This document shows, piece by piece, positions 1-10,562 of a stretch of 64,000 nucleotides of DNA. The notes under the pieces were generated by a model. The model ran no database searches and was not told where the DNA came from. It was given only the letters and a program-made list of their open reading frames with translations. The DNA lies in contig MSJH02000794.1 of the NCBI GenBank assembly GCA_001931875.2, positions 124,001 through 188,000 of the forward strand, in the 5' to 3' direction. The DNA is from Byssochlamys sp. IMV 00236 (Eukaryota > Ascomycota > Eurotiomycetes > Eurotiales > Thermoascaceae). Position numbers and translations under genes: made by a program. Every line of letters starts with the position of its first letter. The stretch's first letter is position 1.

Positions 1-1155
1 AATCCGAGGACGATGGAGCTTTTCACGGCGCTCCGACAATGGCGGCGGCGCAGGAGCAAAGATATATTCTAAGACCCTCTGCAGTAAAATGTATAATACG
101 GTGAATGGCTGCCTAATGAAAGCGAGCAGAAGAGAGTCATCACCCCGAGAGTTGGCCATCGTTGTGACTGATCAGGTAGAGAATGATGCCGGCAGCATAG
201 GTGCTGTGAAGAAGAGTATCAAACGGAGCAGGCTGAGATGAGCCAAGTATATAATATGGGCTACCAGACCTCAATTGACACGGATCAAGAGACAGGCTAG
301 CTTCCCTACAGGTGATGTAACCACACGGCAGAGGAAGATCAATTGATTCTTTCTTTCTTTCTTTCTGTCTTCTTTTCTCTTGTTTCGCTTTCTCACCAGT
401 TCGTCCCGTCATGACGTAGTTGTGCCTCGACACGTGATGTAAATCCGTGGATGCACGTGAAAGTGATTCTTGGAAATCAATCCAATCTCAATAATAAGCC
501 GGATAGAATAGGTAGAATAGATCAGATTGATCGAGAAAGTGTATATCGATTGCTAAATTTGTCACTAGGTGGAATCAAGCAATACATTGTCAGCTGTCTG
601 GTTTTGGACTGAAGCACTCCATAGCGCCAGTGTATGCCGAGGACTGTCAAGAAGAATGTGTATTGGGCAGTTGATCGTGCATCAAAAGCCATCCTATACA
701 ACAATATGAGCTGTCCAAGGCTATTGACAGTTCTGATAATTCTGTTAATTTGATGCCAAGATCGTTGCAACTTAGCAGTTCTGATCGACTCCAAGATATC
801 AATCATCTGACGCTCGAAAAGAAAGGCGGCGCGGGGCGGCAGCTTCGCCGGTGCGGATCGCATCGCGGATCGTCTTTTGAGAGCTCCCGCGTGTCCTCTG
901 CTATCCAAGCCAAAGCGCGCAACGCAACCAAGGAGCACAACAAGGTACTTGGTCAGTCGACTGCGTGGTATCAACATCGGTACGCTGTTCGCAAACATGC
1001 TTCGTCCTAGAACAGCAGCTCTTGCATAGACTTTCAGTCGAGTCAATCACGACCAGGATCAGCACACCAAGCAAGCTCTTCCGACAGCTTTCACTCACCC
1101 TCGAAAAAAGGGCCTGCCCAACAGCAGGTGCCTGTTGACAGCGGAACTCGGTATA
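1..1155. other. intergenic, no supported gene
   Basis: No open frame here resembles a known protein. It holds a pyrimidine-rich TTCT microsatellite at about 347-367. The last ~150 bases before 1156 are the likely promoter and leader of the CSN12 gene. A short open frame at the very start (ends near position 72) could be the tail of a gene outside the window, but nothing confirms it. Confidence 0.5.
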
Positions 1156-3279
1156 ATGGCTGCACCAGGGTCAGTTGTTCTGAACGACTTCTTGCGCAGC
1201 ATCGCGGAGTTGACGAACGAACGCGATGGCGCAAAGCTGCAGGATTTCCTGCAGTTGGAGCCCCCTCTGCCCGAAATATACCAGAAGATGGCACTGGAGT
1301 TGAAACAATACTATCCAGCAAATACACAAGGTGACGCGGAATTGCTCAAGCGTTGTGAGGCATTGGTACCTCGAAATCGTTCCGGTCCGCCCTGGACGGC
1401 GTTTCCGGTCTTCATGAAGCTCTATTTCACCTTCCTGCGAGACGCCAACGTCGAAAACCTCCTCGAGACATACGACATGCTGAAGGGATTACTGAAGTAA
1501 GTCTCGATCGAAATATCCGTTCCGCCCCTCCCTTGCGTACGCGGTCGAGTTCTGGACACACATGGAAACGAACGCTGCCTCCTACAATGGATTACGCGGG
1601 ACGACTCTCCTTGTCTAAAGACAGAAGACTGATCACGGACTCGATATTCACTACAGTCAATGTGTTCTCGCTCTGGGAGACAGTCAAATGGGGGTTATCG
1701 TTCTTCCAACGGTCCTGTACCTCTCAAAAGTTCTATCGAAGCTGGCCATGGGCCTCGATCGCCGGCCCGAGTTGGTTGCCCATCTCCTCCGACAGGAAGG
1801 CCGTCTAGACCGGGAAGAGGCCACAGAAAAGGTTACGCTTGTGGAACAGTCGGCAAACGTGGTTCGCGAAGCGTTCATCAAATGCCTGACGGACCGAAGC
1901 GGCACGCCGGGTACACAGGGGAAGCCGGAAGGAAGACGAGTGGGCATATACCTTATGGCCAACGTCTGCTTGAAGCTCCTATTCCAGGTGAGAGAAAAAT
2001 CTTGGGCCAATCTTGGTAGCCCGCTAATGGACCCCAGTGTGGTAAACTTCGAAATGCGGAACAGATGTTCGCCAGCATAAGCGCTCAGTCTCCTCCTCTG
2101 GAATATTTCCCGGCCTCTCAGAGGGTAACATATCTCTATTACCTTGGACGTTACCTCTTTTCTAATAATCTCTTTTATCCCGCTCAAACTGCCTTACAAG
2201 CCGCCTACGACCAGTGTCATCGACAGGCAATGAGCCAGAAGAATCTGATTCTCACCTATCTTATTCCTTGTAATATTGTCTTGGGCCGATTTCCATCCGC
2301 AGCACTGTTGCAGAAACCAGAAGCACAGGGCCTCGCAGATAAGTTTGTTCCGCTGTGTCAGCTCATTCTCAGTGGGGACTACATTGCCTTCAGACAGTAC
2401 TTGGCCTTTGATTCTCCCGAGTTACAGTGGTTTGCCCGCAAAGGCATTCTGCTTCAACTTCGCAATCGATGCGAGATCCTTGTGTGGCGCTCACTCACAC
2501 GCAAGGTCTTTATCCATGGCGGTTTCCATGGCGATTCGCGCGCCCAGGCCCAACGTGGTCCACCGCCATTCTTGTATCTGAACAAGTTAGAAACAGTCGT
2601 GAGATGGCTCCAAGCTCGTCACGAGCGTCCAGGAATGGAGGCCATAGGGACAACCAGCCTGTTTGGGGCAGTCAAGCGACCTGATCTTGCAAAAGATGCA
2701 GCGGCCCAGGAGAGTGAGTATGGGTCCCAGGTTGTGTATCATCCCCCTGACAATGACTTTTCCGGTTTGGGGGATAATTCCATACAAGCTGCCGAGACTA
2801 CTCATCATACGGACTTCGATGATTACGCAGCACCAGACGGATTCTTCGACGCGCAAGGCGAATGGCAAGAAAACCCGGTAGGTGCACTTGTAGACGGTGA
2901 ACCCAATGACGACTACGATCAATACGAGCTCAACCCGTATCCCGGCGGGAATAAAGCCCAGGACCGCGACCAACTTTTGATGGCCGAACTTGAATCTATA
3001 CTCTCATCTCTGCTGACGCAGGGTCTAATGCGTGGATATTTGACCCACAAGAACCCTCGTTTTGCCATCCCTGGAGCACGGCTGAAGGGTGCGCTTCCTA
3101 CAGGCTTCCCCAATGTTTGGCAGACAATCTCTGCACGGGAGAGTGAAGACGACTCCGTGCCTGGCTGGGTACGGATACCCGCTCAGTCTGCTTTCAACGC
3201 GAGGGCGAATACTTTCGACGGGGCTGGCGGTGGCCGTGTTGTGAACCTAAGCGGTGCGAGGCCCGTCGGCGTTCAGTGA
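1156..3279 (+). CDS. csn12: CSN12 homologue, PCI-domain protein (TREX-2/COP9-associated)
   Basis: Three exons, 1156-1496, 1657-1987 and 2038-3279, give about 637 residues. Introns of 160 and 50 nt use GTAAGT and GTGAGA donors. The first join restores a continuous helical stretch ending QMGVIVLPTVLYLSK, and the second reads LLFQ-CGKLRNAEQMF. The protein matches the CSN12/Thp1 family: alpha-helical N-terminal half, a conserved core (QRVTYLYYLGRYLF, ILTYLIPCNIVLGRFPS) and a PCI/winged-helix C-terminal part (LLMAELESILSSLLTQGLMRGYL). Family members work in mRNA export (TREX-2) or associate with the COP9 signalosome. It is longer than the usual ~450 residues because an acidic, Asp/Tyr-rich insert (about 440-540) interrupts the PCI region. 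The start was chosen because MAAPGSVVLNDF begins the conserved N-terminus. Confidence 0.85.
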
Positions 3280-4061
3280 AAACTGGGGAAAGGAATGTAC
3301 TTAATGGTCTCTACACTGGTTCCTTGGCGTTCATGGAGGGGCATTCGCGGTTATACATGGAGTTTTCTATACACTTGTCAGCTGTCGATGTATTAGCACT
3401 TACTTATTTCCCATCCGTGAACAGACCACGGTTCTCGACTTCGACACCTGAAACATACTAGTCTGCTTTGCGGATAGCAGATTTGCCGTCGCATGTATAT
3501 CCAGCAGCTACCTGAAGCATTGATACCCTAAAGATTCACACAGGAGATTCCAGGAGTAATAGCGGTGATGGTACTGTACTATGGAATACTATGATTGCTT
3601 CCTGTCAGACCCAATCGGACCGTTTCCGCTTATTGCCTGATCGAGTAGTTGGATTCAGTACTTGGATCGTTTGTTCAAGCTTTTGGTTCTGTCATGCCTG
3701 TCTGGAAGCACCAATCAGGCCAAGATGATGGTCGGGAACTACATACGCATGCAGTGATCGTCGTACCTATTCCGGCAATAAGGCAGTATATCGTCACATA
3801 TTCCACCAGTCTCCGTATGTCGAATCAGTTCTTCCGCACACCCCGCGTAGTTGGATTTATAATCCCTGTGCACTGCATACATGAAAGTACTGATTCTAGG
3901 GCGTACTTGCCACCCAGGGCTGTAGCTCGCCTCAATGATATTTCATATATTGGGGCTTTCGCATTCTGAGACCTAGAATTGCAGCGGCCATTCATGGCAC
4001 GAAACAATCTCTGAGTCCAAAATCCGTATCCATGTCAGCTCACTTGAAGAATTGTATAAAC
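3280..4061. other. intergenic
   Basis: Contains the 3' region of csn12 and the upstream region of the secreted protein gene. Open frames here have no recognisable motifs. Confidence 0.5.
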
Positions 4062-5435
4062 ATGAAGGTTCTCTGTACCATTCTGGCTTTCGCCGTAAGT
4101 CTCGTTATTTCTCAGCCAACCTTCCAGAACTCTTCTGGTACGCGGCTTCGAGTCGATAACGGCACTTATGGACCACCGGTGGAAGAAGTCCATTACTTCT
4201 ACGACCAATGGCCCGTTGGTTTCGCTGTGTCAAGTAAGGGTCGCATATTCGTGACATACTATCCCGGAAACTACACATACACCCTTGGTGAGGTGGTGGA
4301 CGAAACAACTGAGCGGCCATATCCCAGTCAGGAATGGAATGTTCCGCCCGACAAGCGCACGCAGGACGTTGATGGGATTCTATTCGGATCAAATAATCGC
4401 ACCGGGTTGATCAGCGTGCAGGCACTGTATATCACGCCGCAGACGGATAGCCGTCCAGAAACCTTGTGGGTGCTGGATGTAGGGAGACCGAATGTAGGCG
4501 TCACCGGGGAGATGGCATATGCGCTACCAGGTGAGTTGTTCTATCGTTCCTTTTTTCCCCCTCCTATGAGAGTCTTGGAATGGGCCATGTCAATATTTTT
4601 TTGTCAGTGTAAGACTGATTATGAATATGTAGGTGGAACGAAGCTTGTCGCAATTAATCTCGACAATGACACAGTTACGGACGTGTATACTTTCCCATCA
4701 ACTGTGAATTATCCGGACTCATCGCTCAATGACCTCCGGTTTGATCTACGGACCAATGTCACGGAAAGCGGCAAAGGCATTGTGTATTTCAGCGACGAAT
4801 CTCCAGAGGGCCGCAATGGCATCGTCATGCTCGATTTAGGGACTGGAGAGTCGTGGCGACAGCTCGATCTCCACCCTTCAACACGAGGAGCATATGATGT
4901 TGTTCCAAGTTATCAAGGCGTTCCTTTCTATCAATGGGCAAAGGGGTCTCCATTCAAACATTTAACTCAAGGATGTGACGGTATCCAGCTTGATCCATCT
5001 GGTTCCGTGCTCTATTACTCGCCTATGGTTTCCGACTACATTTATTCCATTGAGACTAAATATCTGCGCGACCACACTAGTATCGACTCCCTCGAGGCGG
5101 CAAATGATAACGTGAAGAATCTTGGTCAGCGTGGAGGACACGGGAACGGATTCGAGGGCGATTCCAATGGGCTGATATACCAGGGGATCCCGGAACAGAA
5201 TGCGATCTACTACTATAACCCATCCACGAGGCGTACAGAGCCGTTCGTGAGGGATCCAAGGATCATCTGGCCAGATGGACTGTCCGTCGGGGAAGATGGA
5301 TATCTTTATGTCATTATCAACCAGCTCCCCTATCAACCAATGTGGAATAACGGGACTGATCTTCGCCAGTATCCGGGCACTATTCTGAGGGCGAAACTAC
5401 CAAACGGAGGAACCAAGATCACGAGTCTCTACTGA
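4062..5435 (+). CDS. secreted MRJP/yellow-family protein
   Basis: Two exons, 4062-4530 and 4633-5435. The 102-nt intron (GTGAGT...TGTAG) is a multiple of three and stays open, so a naive translation would carry 34 extra residues. The mature call is about 423 residues. Residues 1-18 (MKVLCTILAFAVSLVIS) form a clear signal peptide; the second in-frame ATG was chosen because the first (4032) would put ten polar residues in front of it. The body matches the major royal jelly protein/yellow family beta-propeller: WPVGFAVSSKGRIFVTYY near the start, LWVLDVGRPN, then a C-terminal GNGFEGDSNGLIYQG and WPDGLSVGEDGYLYVIINQL. Several N-x-S/T sites suggest glycosylation. Fungal members are extracellular with no firmly known substrate; ligand binding or a lactonase-like fold is inferred from the family. 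Confidence 0.82.
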   Translation: MKVLCTILAFAVSLVISQPTFQNSSGTRLRVDNGTYGPPVEEVHYFYDQWPVGFAVSSKGRIFVTYYPGNYTYTLGEVVDETTERPYPSQEWNVPPDKRTQDVDGILFGSNNRTGLISVQALYITPQTDSRPETLWVLDVGRPNVGVTGEMAYALPGELFYRSFFPPPMRVLEWAMSIFFCQCKTDYEYVGGTKLVAINLDNDTVTDVYTFPSTVNYPDSSLNDLRFDLRTNVTESGKGIVYFSDESPEGRNGIVMLDLGTGESWRQLDLHPSTRGAYDVVPSYQGVPFYQWAKGSPFKHLTQGCDGIQLDPSGSVLYYSPMVSDYIYSIETKYLRDHTSIDSLEAANDNVKNLGQRGGHGNGFEGDSNGLIYQGIPEQNAIYYYNPSTRRTEPFVRDPRIIWPDGLSVGEDGYLYVIINQLPYQPMWNNGTDLRQYPGTILRAKLPNGGTKITSLY

Positions 5436-5704
5436 TTAGGGCTCTGGATTATATAGCACTACGGTCCTAGAATATGGGCGTAGTGAGTGTCACAATCACT
5501 ACGAGTGCGAGGACGGGAGATCATACATTATTAACTGATGCTTTCATTCATTCACGGGATCTTAACAAAAGTATGTCTAACGTAGTATATTGTGATTCTA
5601 TCGTAGTGGGGTTTATCCATCATCTCTTCGCATCGATAGACAGGGGCGTCTAGGGACGGCCTCATGACTATCGTGGAAGAATAATGGCAGAGATAGCAGA
5701 GGCT
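5436..5704. other. convergent intergenic spacer
   Basis: Short spacer between the convergent MRJP-like and SDR genes; it should hold both 3' ends. No feature stands out. Confidence 0.4.
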
Positions 5705-6445
5705 CTAAACGATCAGGGAGCCTCCGTTGCTGCTGATCGAGCTGGCAGTAGCGTTCGTGTCTTTCATGAAGTATATGTATGCCTCTGCAACCTCCTCTGG
5801 GGCACCAACCTTGCCCAGAGCCGTATGTGCCGCAGCCTGCTTAACCAAGGCCTCCCTGTTGGGTCCCCAGAGCTCCGTTTCGATGGCGCCAGGGATGACT
5901 AGATTGACACGAATAGGCTTGAGATCCAACGCCAAGTTGCGAACCATTCCATTCAGGCCGGAAGAATACGATGCCACCACAGACCAGTTGGGCATGGGCT
6001 TCTGTGCCACCGCACCTCCAGTCAAGATGTAGGAAGACGTGTGGCTCTTTTTCAGGTAGCGCGAACCGACCTTCGCGACAAGCAGAGGGACCGTGAAACG
6101 AACATGACCCGCCTTGCGAATATAATCGATGTCGATCTCTGAGACCGGCTTGAGGGCGAGCCCGTCACCTGCTGTGAAGATAATGTGATCGAGCTCACCG
6201 ATCTTGCTGAAGAGGTCCTCCAGTCGACTCTCGGCATCGTCCTGGCTCAGATCGCATGGGTATCCTGTCACGTCGCCATTGGGGAAGGACTCCTTCAGAG
6301 AGTTCACTGCATTGGATACTCGCGTAGGGTTTGAGGAGGAAATGAAAACGCGAGCGCCTTCGGCGAGGGAATGCTTCGCAACCCCGAAGCCGATTCCTGA
6401 AGAGCCGCCAAGGATCAGGACCTTGGAACCTGCAATGGATGGCAT
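5705..6445 (-). CDS. atypical short-chain dehydrogenase/reductase
   Basis: Single exon, 246 residues, starting MPSIAGSKVLILGGSSGIG. The Rossmann cofactor motif GGSSGIG lies at residues 13-19. ITF-like strands and the NAG-type position (TAGDG, 91-95) follow. The catalytic Tyr is Y160 in ASYSSGLNGM, but the partner Lys expected at 164 is Leu, and the catalytic Ser position reads Thr/Gly (ILTGG). The C-terminal half (LALDLKPIRVNLVIPGAIET) is typical of SDRs. A YxxGL subfamily without the Lys is common in moulds, as far as I know from the family, so it may bind NAD(P) with altered or lost oxidoreductase activity. It converges on the MRJP-like gene. Substrate unknown. Confidence 0.8.
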   Translation of the reverse strand: MPSIAGSKVLILGGSSGIGFGVAKHSLAEGARVFISSSNPTRVSNAVNSLKESFPNGDVTGYPCDLSQDDAESRLEDLFSKIGELDHIIFTAGDGLALKPVSEIDIDYIRKAGHVRFTVPLLVAKVGSRYLKKSHTSSYILTGGAVAQKPMPNWSVVASYSSGLNGMVRNLALDLKPIRVNLVIPGAIETELWGPNREALVKQAAAHTALGKVGAPEEVAEAYIYFMKDTNATASSISSNGGSLIV

Positions 6446-7688
6446 GGCTGAGGTTTCTGGATGTGGATGTGCGTATTAACGAGTTATTAGACCGTGGGAA
6501 GGAAAAGGTGGTTATGATCGAGGGAAATGTTTTAGAGTTTGGACCTGGTTTAATATAGAGGATCTGTAGTAGTAGTGACAGACTTACTGTAGCTATATAC
6601 CTAGCTTCTTCATTTTCCATTTCTTCTTCTCTTTACAAATTAAAGTAGGACCCCGCTCGCCCCAGTGGAGTAGGTAACTGCCCAAGTTGGAATGTTAGAT
6701 ACACGTTTTCAGATCTCTACGGGTCTAAAAACGTCCGATTTTCGGATACTCCCCTCAAAACCCATTTCTATTGGGCCCGTCAAGTTTGGATTTTAAATTG
6801 GTGATAGTTAGTCGCCTCTTGGACATTAGTAAGTCTGTATAAATCGTGCCAGAATCCGGAGATAATCATCTTTTTTATGTCCGCCAACACAGGGAATTAG
6901 TCAGCCCTTTCTTCAGCCTTCGACTTGTGGAGGAGAATTTATTGTTATTATTGCTTGTGCTGTGAAGGACTGCATAACTAGCTTGCATATTATTAGACTA
7001 TTACTCAATTTGCTTGCTGTGCTAGTTAAATTAGACGATAGGTCCAAGTAGATTTAACTACATGATTTAATGTTCATACTACATACCTACTTTTATAAGA
7101 ATCCGGCAAGAAGAATAAATATAAGCGGTTGGCCAGAAGAGACGGTTGACCCTCACTACATTAAGTACGCAAACTACGATTCCATTTGCGGCAGATTTCT
7201 TTTTCTTTTTCTTTTCTCCTTTGCCGGGTCTACAGGATAAAAGTATGACTGTATCTTCGTAAAGATCAATATCTACTGCTCGCCCAAGGAAGCCGAAGAA
7301 GCCGGGGAGAGTCAAAATGACCCAAATTGGCGAGAGCGGGGAGAAGTTACATAATCAGTCATCACATGTGAAAATTTAGCTCCAGTGACATTCTTGTTTG
7401 CAAACACCAAAGATCAACATCGCGTCCATTCATTGTTATTATTATTATTATTATTATTTATCCGGCTCATACTATTCTCTGTCCCAAGGTACTCCATCCA
7501 AAGCAGCTGACAGCGAGATCCGTCTCATGGCTTATTTCGCGATGACGACCCTGGAGCGATGACTTGGTCTCCCTGGGCTCCTGCAACACGCAGCTACCCC
7601 GCGGGCTGTTCTTAACTAAGACGTGCCTAAAAGACTGCTGGGACGGAACCCTGCTACTTTCAAGATGCATCAGGAGAGAAGTAACGCC
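6446..7688. other. AT-rich intergenic with ATT microsatellite
   Basis: Divergent spacer of about 1.2 kb between the SDR and the histidine-phosphatase gene. It holds an ATT trinucleotide run at about 7436-7460 and a T/C-rich stretch near 7199-7220. No gene seen. Confidence 0.5.
7436..7460. repeat. ATT/TTA trinucleotide microsatellite
   Basis: About eight tandem ATT units, read directly. It lies ~230 bp upstream of the histidine-phosphatase start. Confidence 0.9.
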
Positions 7689-9705
7689 ATGGGAAAGCCA
7701 CCCGCCGTCATTTTTATCGTTAGGTGCGTGAGTGATATTGTCCCGAGAGACACCCATCACCGCTAACCTTTTTTGCAGACATGGCTCTCGTCTGGACGCT
7801 GTGGATAATCAATGGCACCACTCTTCTTCGACCCCATACGACCCGCCATTGTCTTACGGAGGATGGCTACAGTCGCGCGCCATAGGTGCGCGCATTGCCA
7901 ATCTACTCGAAACCCGGGAGGACGAAACCGATGACTCACGGCCGCAGACACACAACGCAGTGGACAATCCGAGCACCTGTGCTTCATGTGAAGCTGATGG
8001 CTCCTGTGGTACAAAGGCCCGAAAGGCACGTCGGAGAAAACATAAGGCCGTCGTTCACACGTCGCCATTCCTACGCTGTCTGCAGACCAGCATTGGCATT
8101 AGTGCGGGCATGAGTCAGTACAGAGGCGCTTCTGCCGCGTCGAAACGGTCAGACTCGAAATCATCAAGCAATTCGGATGTAAGCTCATCTACAGTCTCGT
8201 CACATAATTCGCAGCCGATGGAAAGTTCGGACAGTTCGGCCACTGCTGCCGTGGATAAAGGGGAAGCCAAAGATAAACGGGATCTGGTCAGAAGTGATGA
8301 CAGGATACTCCTGCGCGTGGATGCGTTCTTGGGCGAGTGGCTCTGCCCCGACTATTATGACCAGATCATCCCCCCTCCTAACTCTTTGATTATGGTGACG
8401 GGCGCAAAAGCTGAGTTATTACGACGCGGCGAGGACATTCCCCGACATGATGGTCACGCGAAATCGATTTCTGGACACTTCCCTGGTGGCTGGGGTAGCT
8501 CTTCGACCCCTATGTCGCCTGAAGGAGATGGAAACGATCCAACAAGATATAACTCAGCAATGAGCTTTGCACTCGGACAAAGACATCGGGCTGGCAGCTA
8601 TGACGGGCCCTTCAATCTTGCCAGTATTGGTAGAGGCTTACTCCCCCGGCTTTCAACAGACGGCGATATCCCCGCTAGATATGGCTATGTTCCACCCACC
8701 CCAACGTATGCCGTTTCCCCGTCAGAACCGATTCCACCTGGCTACGTGGCTCATGCTAGGGACGCCTGCGTGGATGTCGATTATCAATGGGACAGCATGC
8801 GAGAGCCGTACAACTGGGGCGATGGTGGCGAGTATGGAGAAGAATGGAGCTCTATGCATACGAGGTTCCGCAACGGACTTCAGAAGATGGTCGACTGGTA
8901 CCGAACACATCACTCCGCTGAGCGGGAGCGCCGTGAGTCCCTCTGTGAAAAGCATGCCAGTACAGAGCCTGTGGCGAGTGAGGAGGATAACACAGACACA
9001 GTATTGGTTTTGGTAACCCATGGCGCAGGATGCAATGCTCTAATCGGAGCATTGACGAACAAGCCCGTGCTTCTAGATGTGCCCATGGCATCTATTACGA
9101 TGGCTGTATACAAGGGCCCTTCGTTCGCGACAGAAGGTAGTGAGGCTAAAAACTCAACAGCCGATGTCCCCTTATCCCAAGAATATGATGTTAAGATAGT
9201 CGCATCCACCGATCATTTTCGTGCGGCACCTACTGCTGCACCACCTCAGAGGCCGTCTTCTCCCAAAGTCCCTATCTCTATACCTGCAGTGCCTTCTTAC
9301 CGTCACCGTGTTAGTTCACGAGCATCTACAAAAGTCGACACTAGCACCATTGGCGAGTCCGCAACGCGCAGTTACACTAGCCAGCGAGCATCCAGCTCCG
9401 AATCACGTCCGAGTCCGGTTAACCGTGGATCTTCCGGCTTATGGGCTTCTACCTTGGCAAATGGCGGCGCATCCGAGTCAGGGGACGATATTGTACCTGA
9501 CTTTGGAGATCCGAAACCTGCACCAGGCGACAAGACTCAACCAGACGGAGACGCAAACGCACTTCAAGGGAAACAGGGAACATGGTCGCAGCGAATGCCG
9601 GAGCGTACCAGATCCCAGCGAGGTCTCTGGGGTAGTGCACCGATGATCAATGATGGTGAACTCGGCCTGAAGCGTAGATGGACGGTCACTGAACGCCGCC
9701 GTTGA
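7689..9705 (+). CDS. histidine phosphatase superfamily protein (phosphoglycerate-mutase-like)
   Basis: Exon 1 (7689-7723) encodes MGKPPAVIFIV plus part of an Arg codon. A 55-nt intron (GTGCGT...TTGCAG) is followed by exon 2 (7779-9705), total 653 residues. The join builds the catalytic motif RHGSRLDA at residues 12-19, with H13 the expected phospho-acceptor; without exon 1 the Arg would be missing, which decides the start. Conserved DPPLSYGGWLQSRAIG and HTSPFLRCLQTS follow, and the second active-site His is in LVLVTHGAGCNALIGAL. Large low-complexity Ser-rich inserts (about 140-185 and the whole last third) make it much longer than a bare mutase domain; similar long proteins occur in moulds. 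No signal peptide or membrane segment, so cytosolic or nuclear. Substrate is unknown; it could be a protein or small-molecule phosphatase. Confidence 0.82.
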
Positions 9706-10562
9706 TACCTAGTCTGCTTTATATGATCATTGCCGGGTTTTTCCGCCTGGATTGCTGCAGATTATCTTGTTACCACCTCCTCTCTCTCAGTTGTGATATT
9801 GTGGTCCCTGAAATCTAGCTGCTCGCGATTCCGTCAATAATGCCGGGTTGCGCAGTCTTTTTTTTCTTCTTGCTCCGGAAGTGATGACGATTACGACTGA
9901 TGGCGATACGCACGAATTATACCACGTATCCTGTGTAAATAATGTATCATAATTATAATTTTCCGATGTTCTTCTTGTTCACACTGATCTCTTAGGACTC
10001 GTGGACTTGCTTGTTTGCATGTGAGTAGCATGCCGTGGCTCTTGTATTTACGGCTGATATTTCATAGTGAACTGCAAAGAATACAACAGGCTGAACAATG
10101 GGGTCGCAATTCTAGTGAATAGTAAGACCAAGGCGTTGAATTCGTCAAGCATTATTATTTCTTAATATTAATTCTTCATTGATTAACACTCCCGATCCTC
10201 GGCCGGATGTTACATAGTTAAACCTTGGCATCCCATTGGCCCGGTGGCGAGTGTCGGTCCTGGTCCATCAGAGCTCCCCGCGATGAGCAGTGACCGTGAC
10301 GCTCTTCGACCTCGACTCTGTCTCTCAATCTTTCTTTTATTTTTATTTTACTCATTCATTGTTACAATCCGGGGGAATCATCCAAGATCCGGTGTCAGCG
10401 GTGCTAATAACCCGCTAGCACATATCGAACTGATACTTCCTATCGTCCCGGCGGGGTTGACCTGTTGCAAACTCTCAACTGCCAACGCGCATGAAGCTTA
10501 GAGCTCGAACTCTAACGTGCCGTTTCCTCATTCCTTAATCGCACGGAAACACCCAGCTGCGG
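9706..10562. other. intergenic
   Basis: No supported gene. Contains AT-rich sequence around 9930-9965 and the upstream region of the metallophosphoesterase gene. Confidence 0.5.

Noticed and set aside
1..75. Possible C-terminal tail of an upstream plus-strand gene (ends ...RRRRSKDIF then TAA)
   Set aside because: Too short to recognise and no splice or family evidence within the window.
140..1098. Several overlapping 65-174 codon frames upstream of csn12
   Set aside because: No domain, signal peptide or splice structure; overlapping frames on both strands look like chance in GC-rich leader DNA.
3649..3969. 106-codon plus-strand frame
   Set aside because: No recognisable motif and no conserved-looking sequence.
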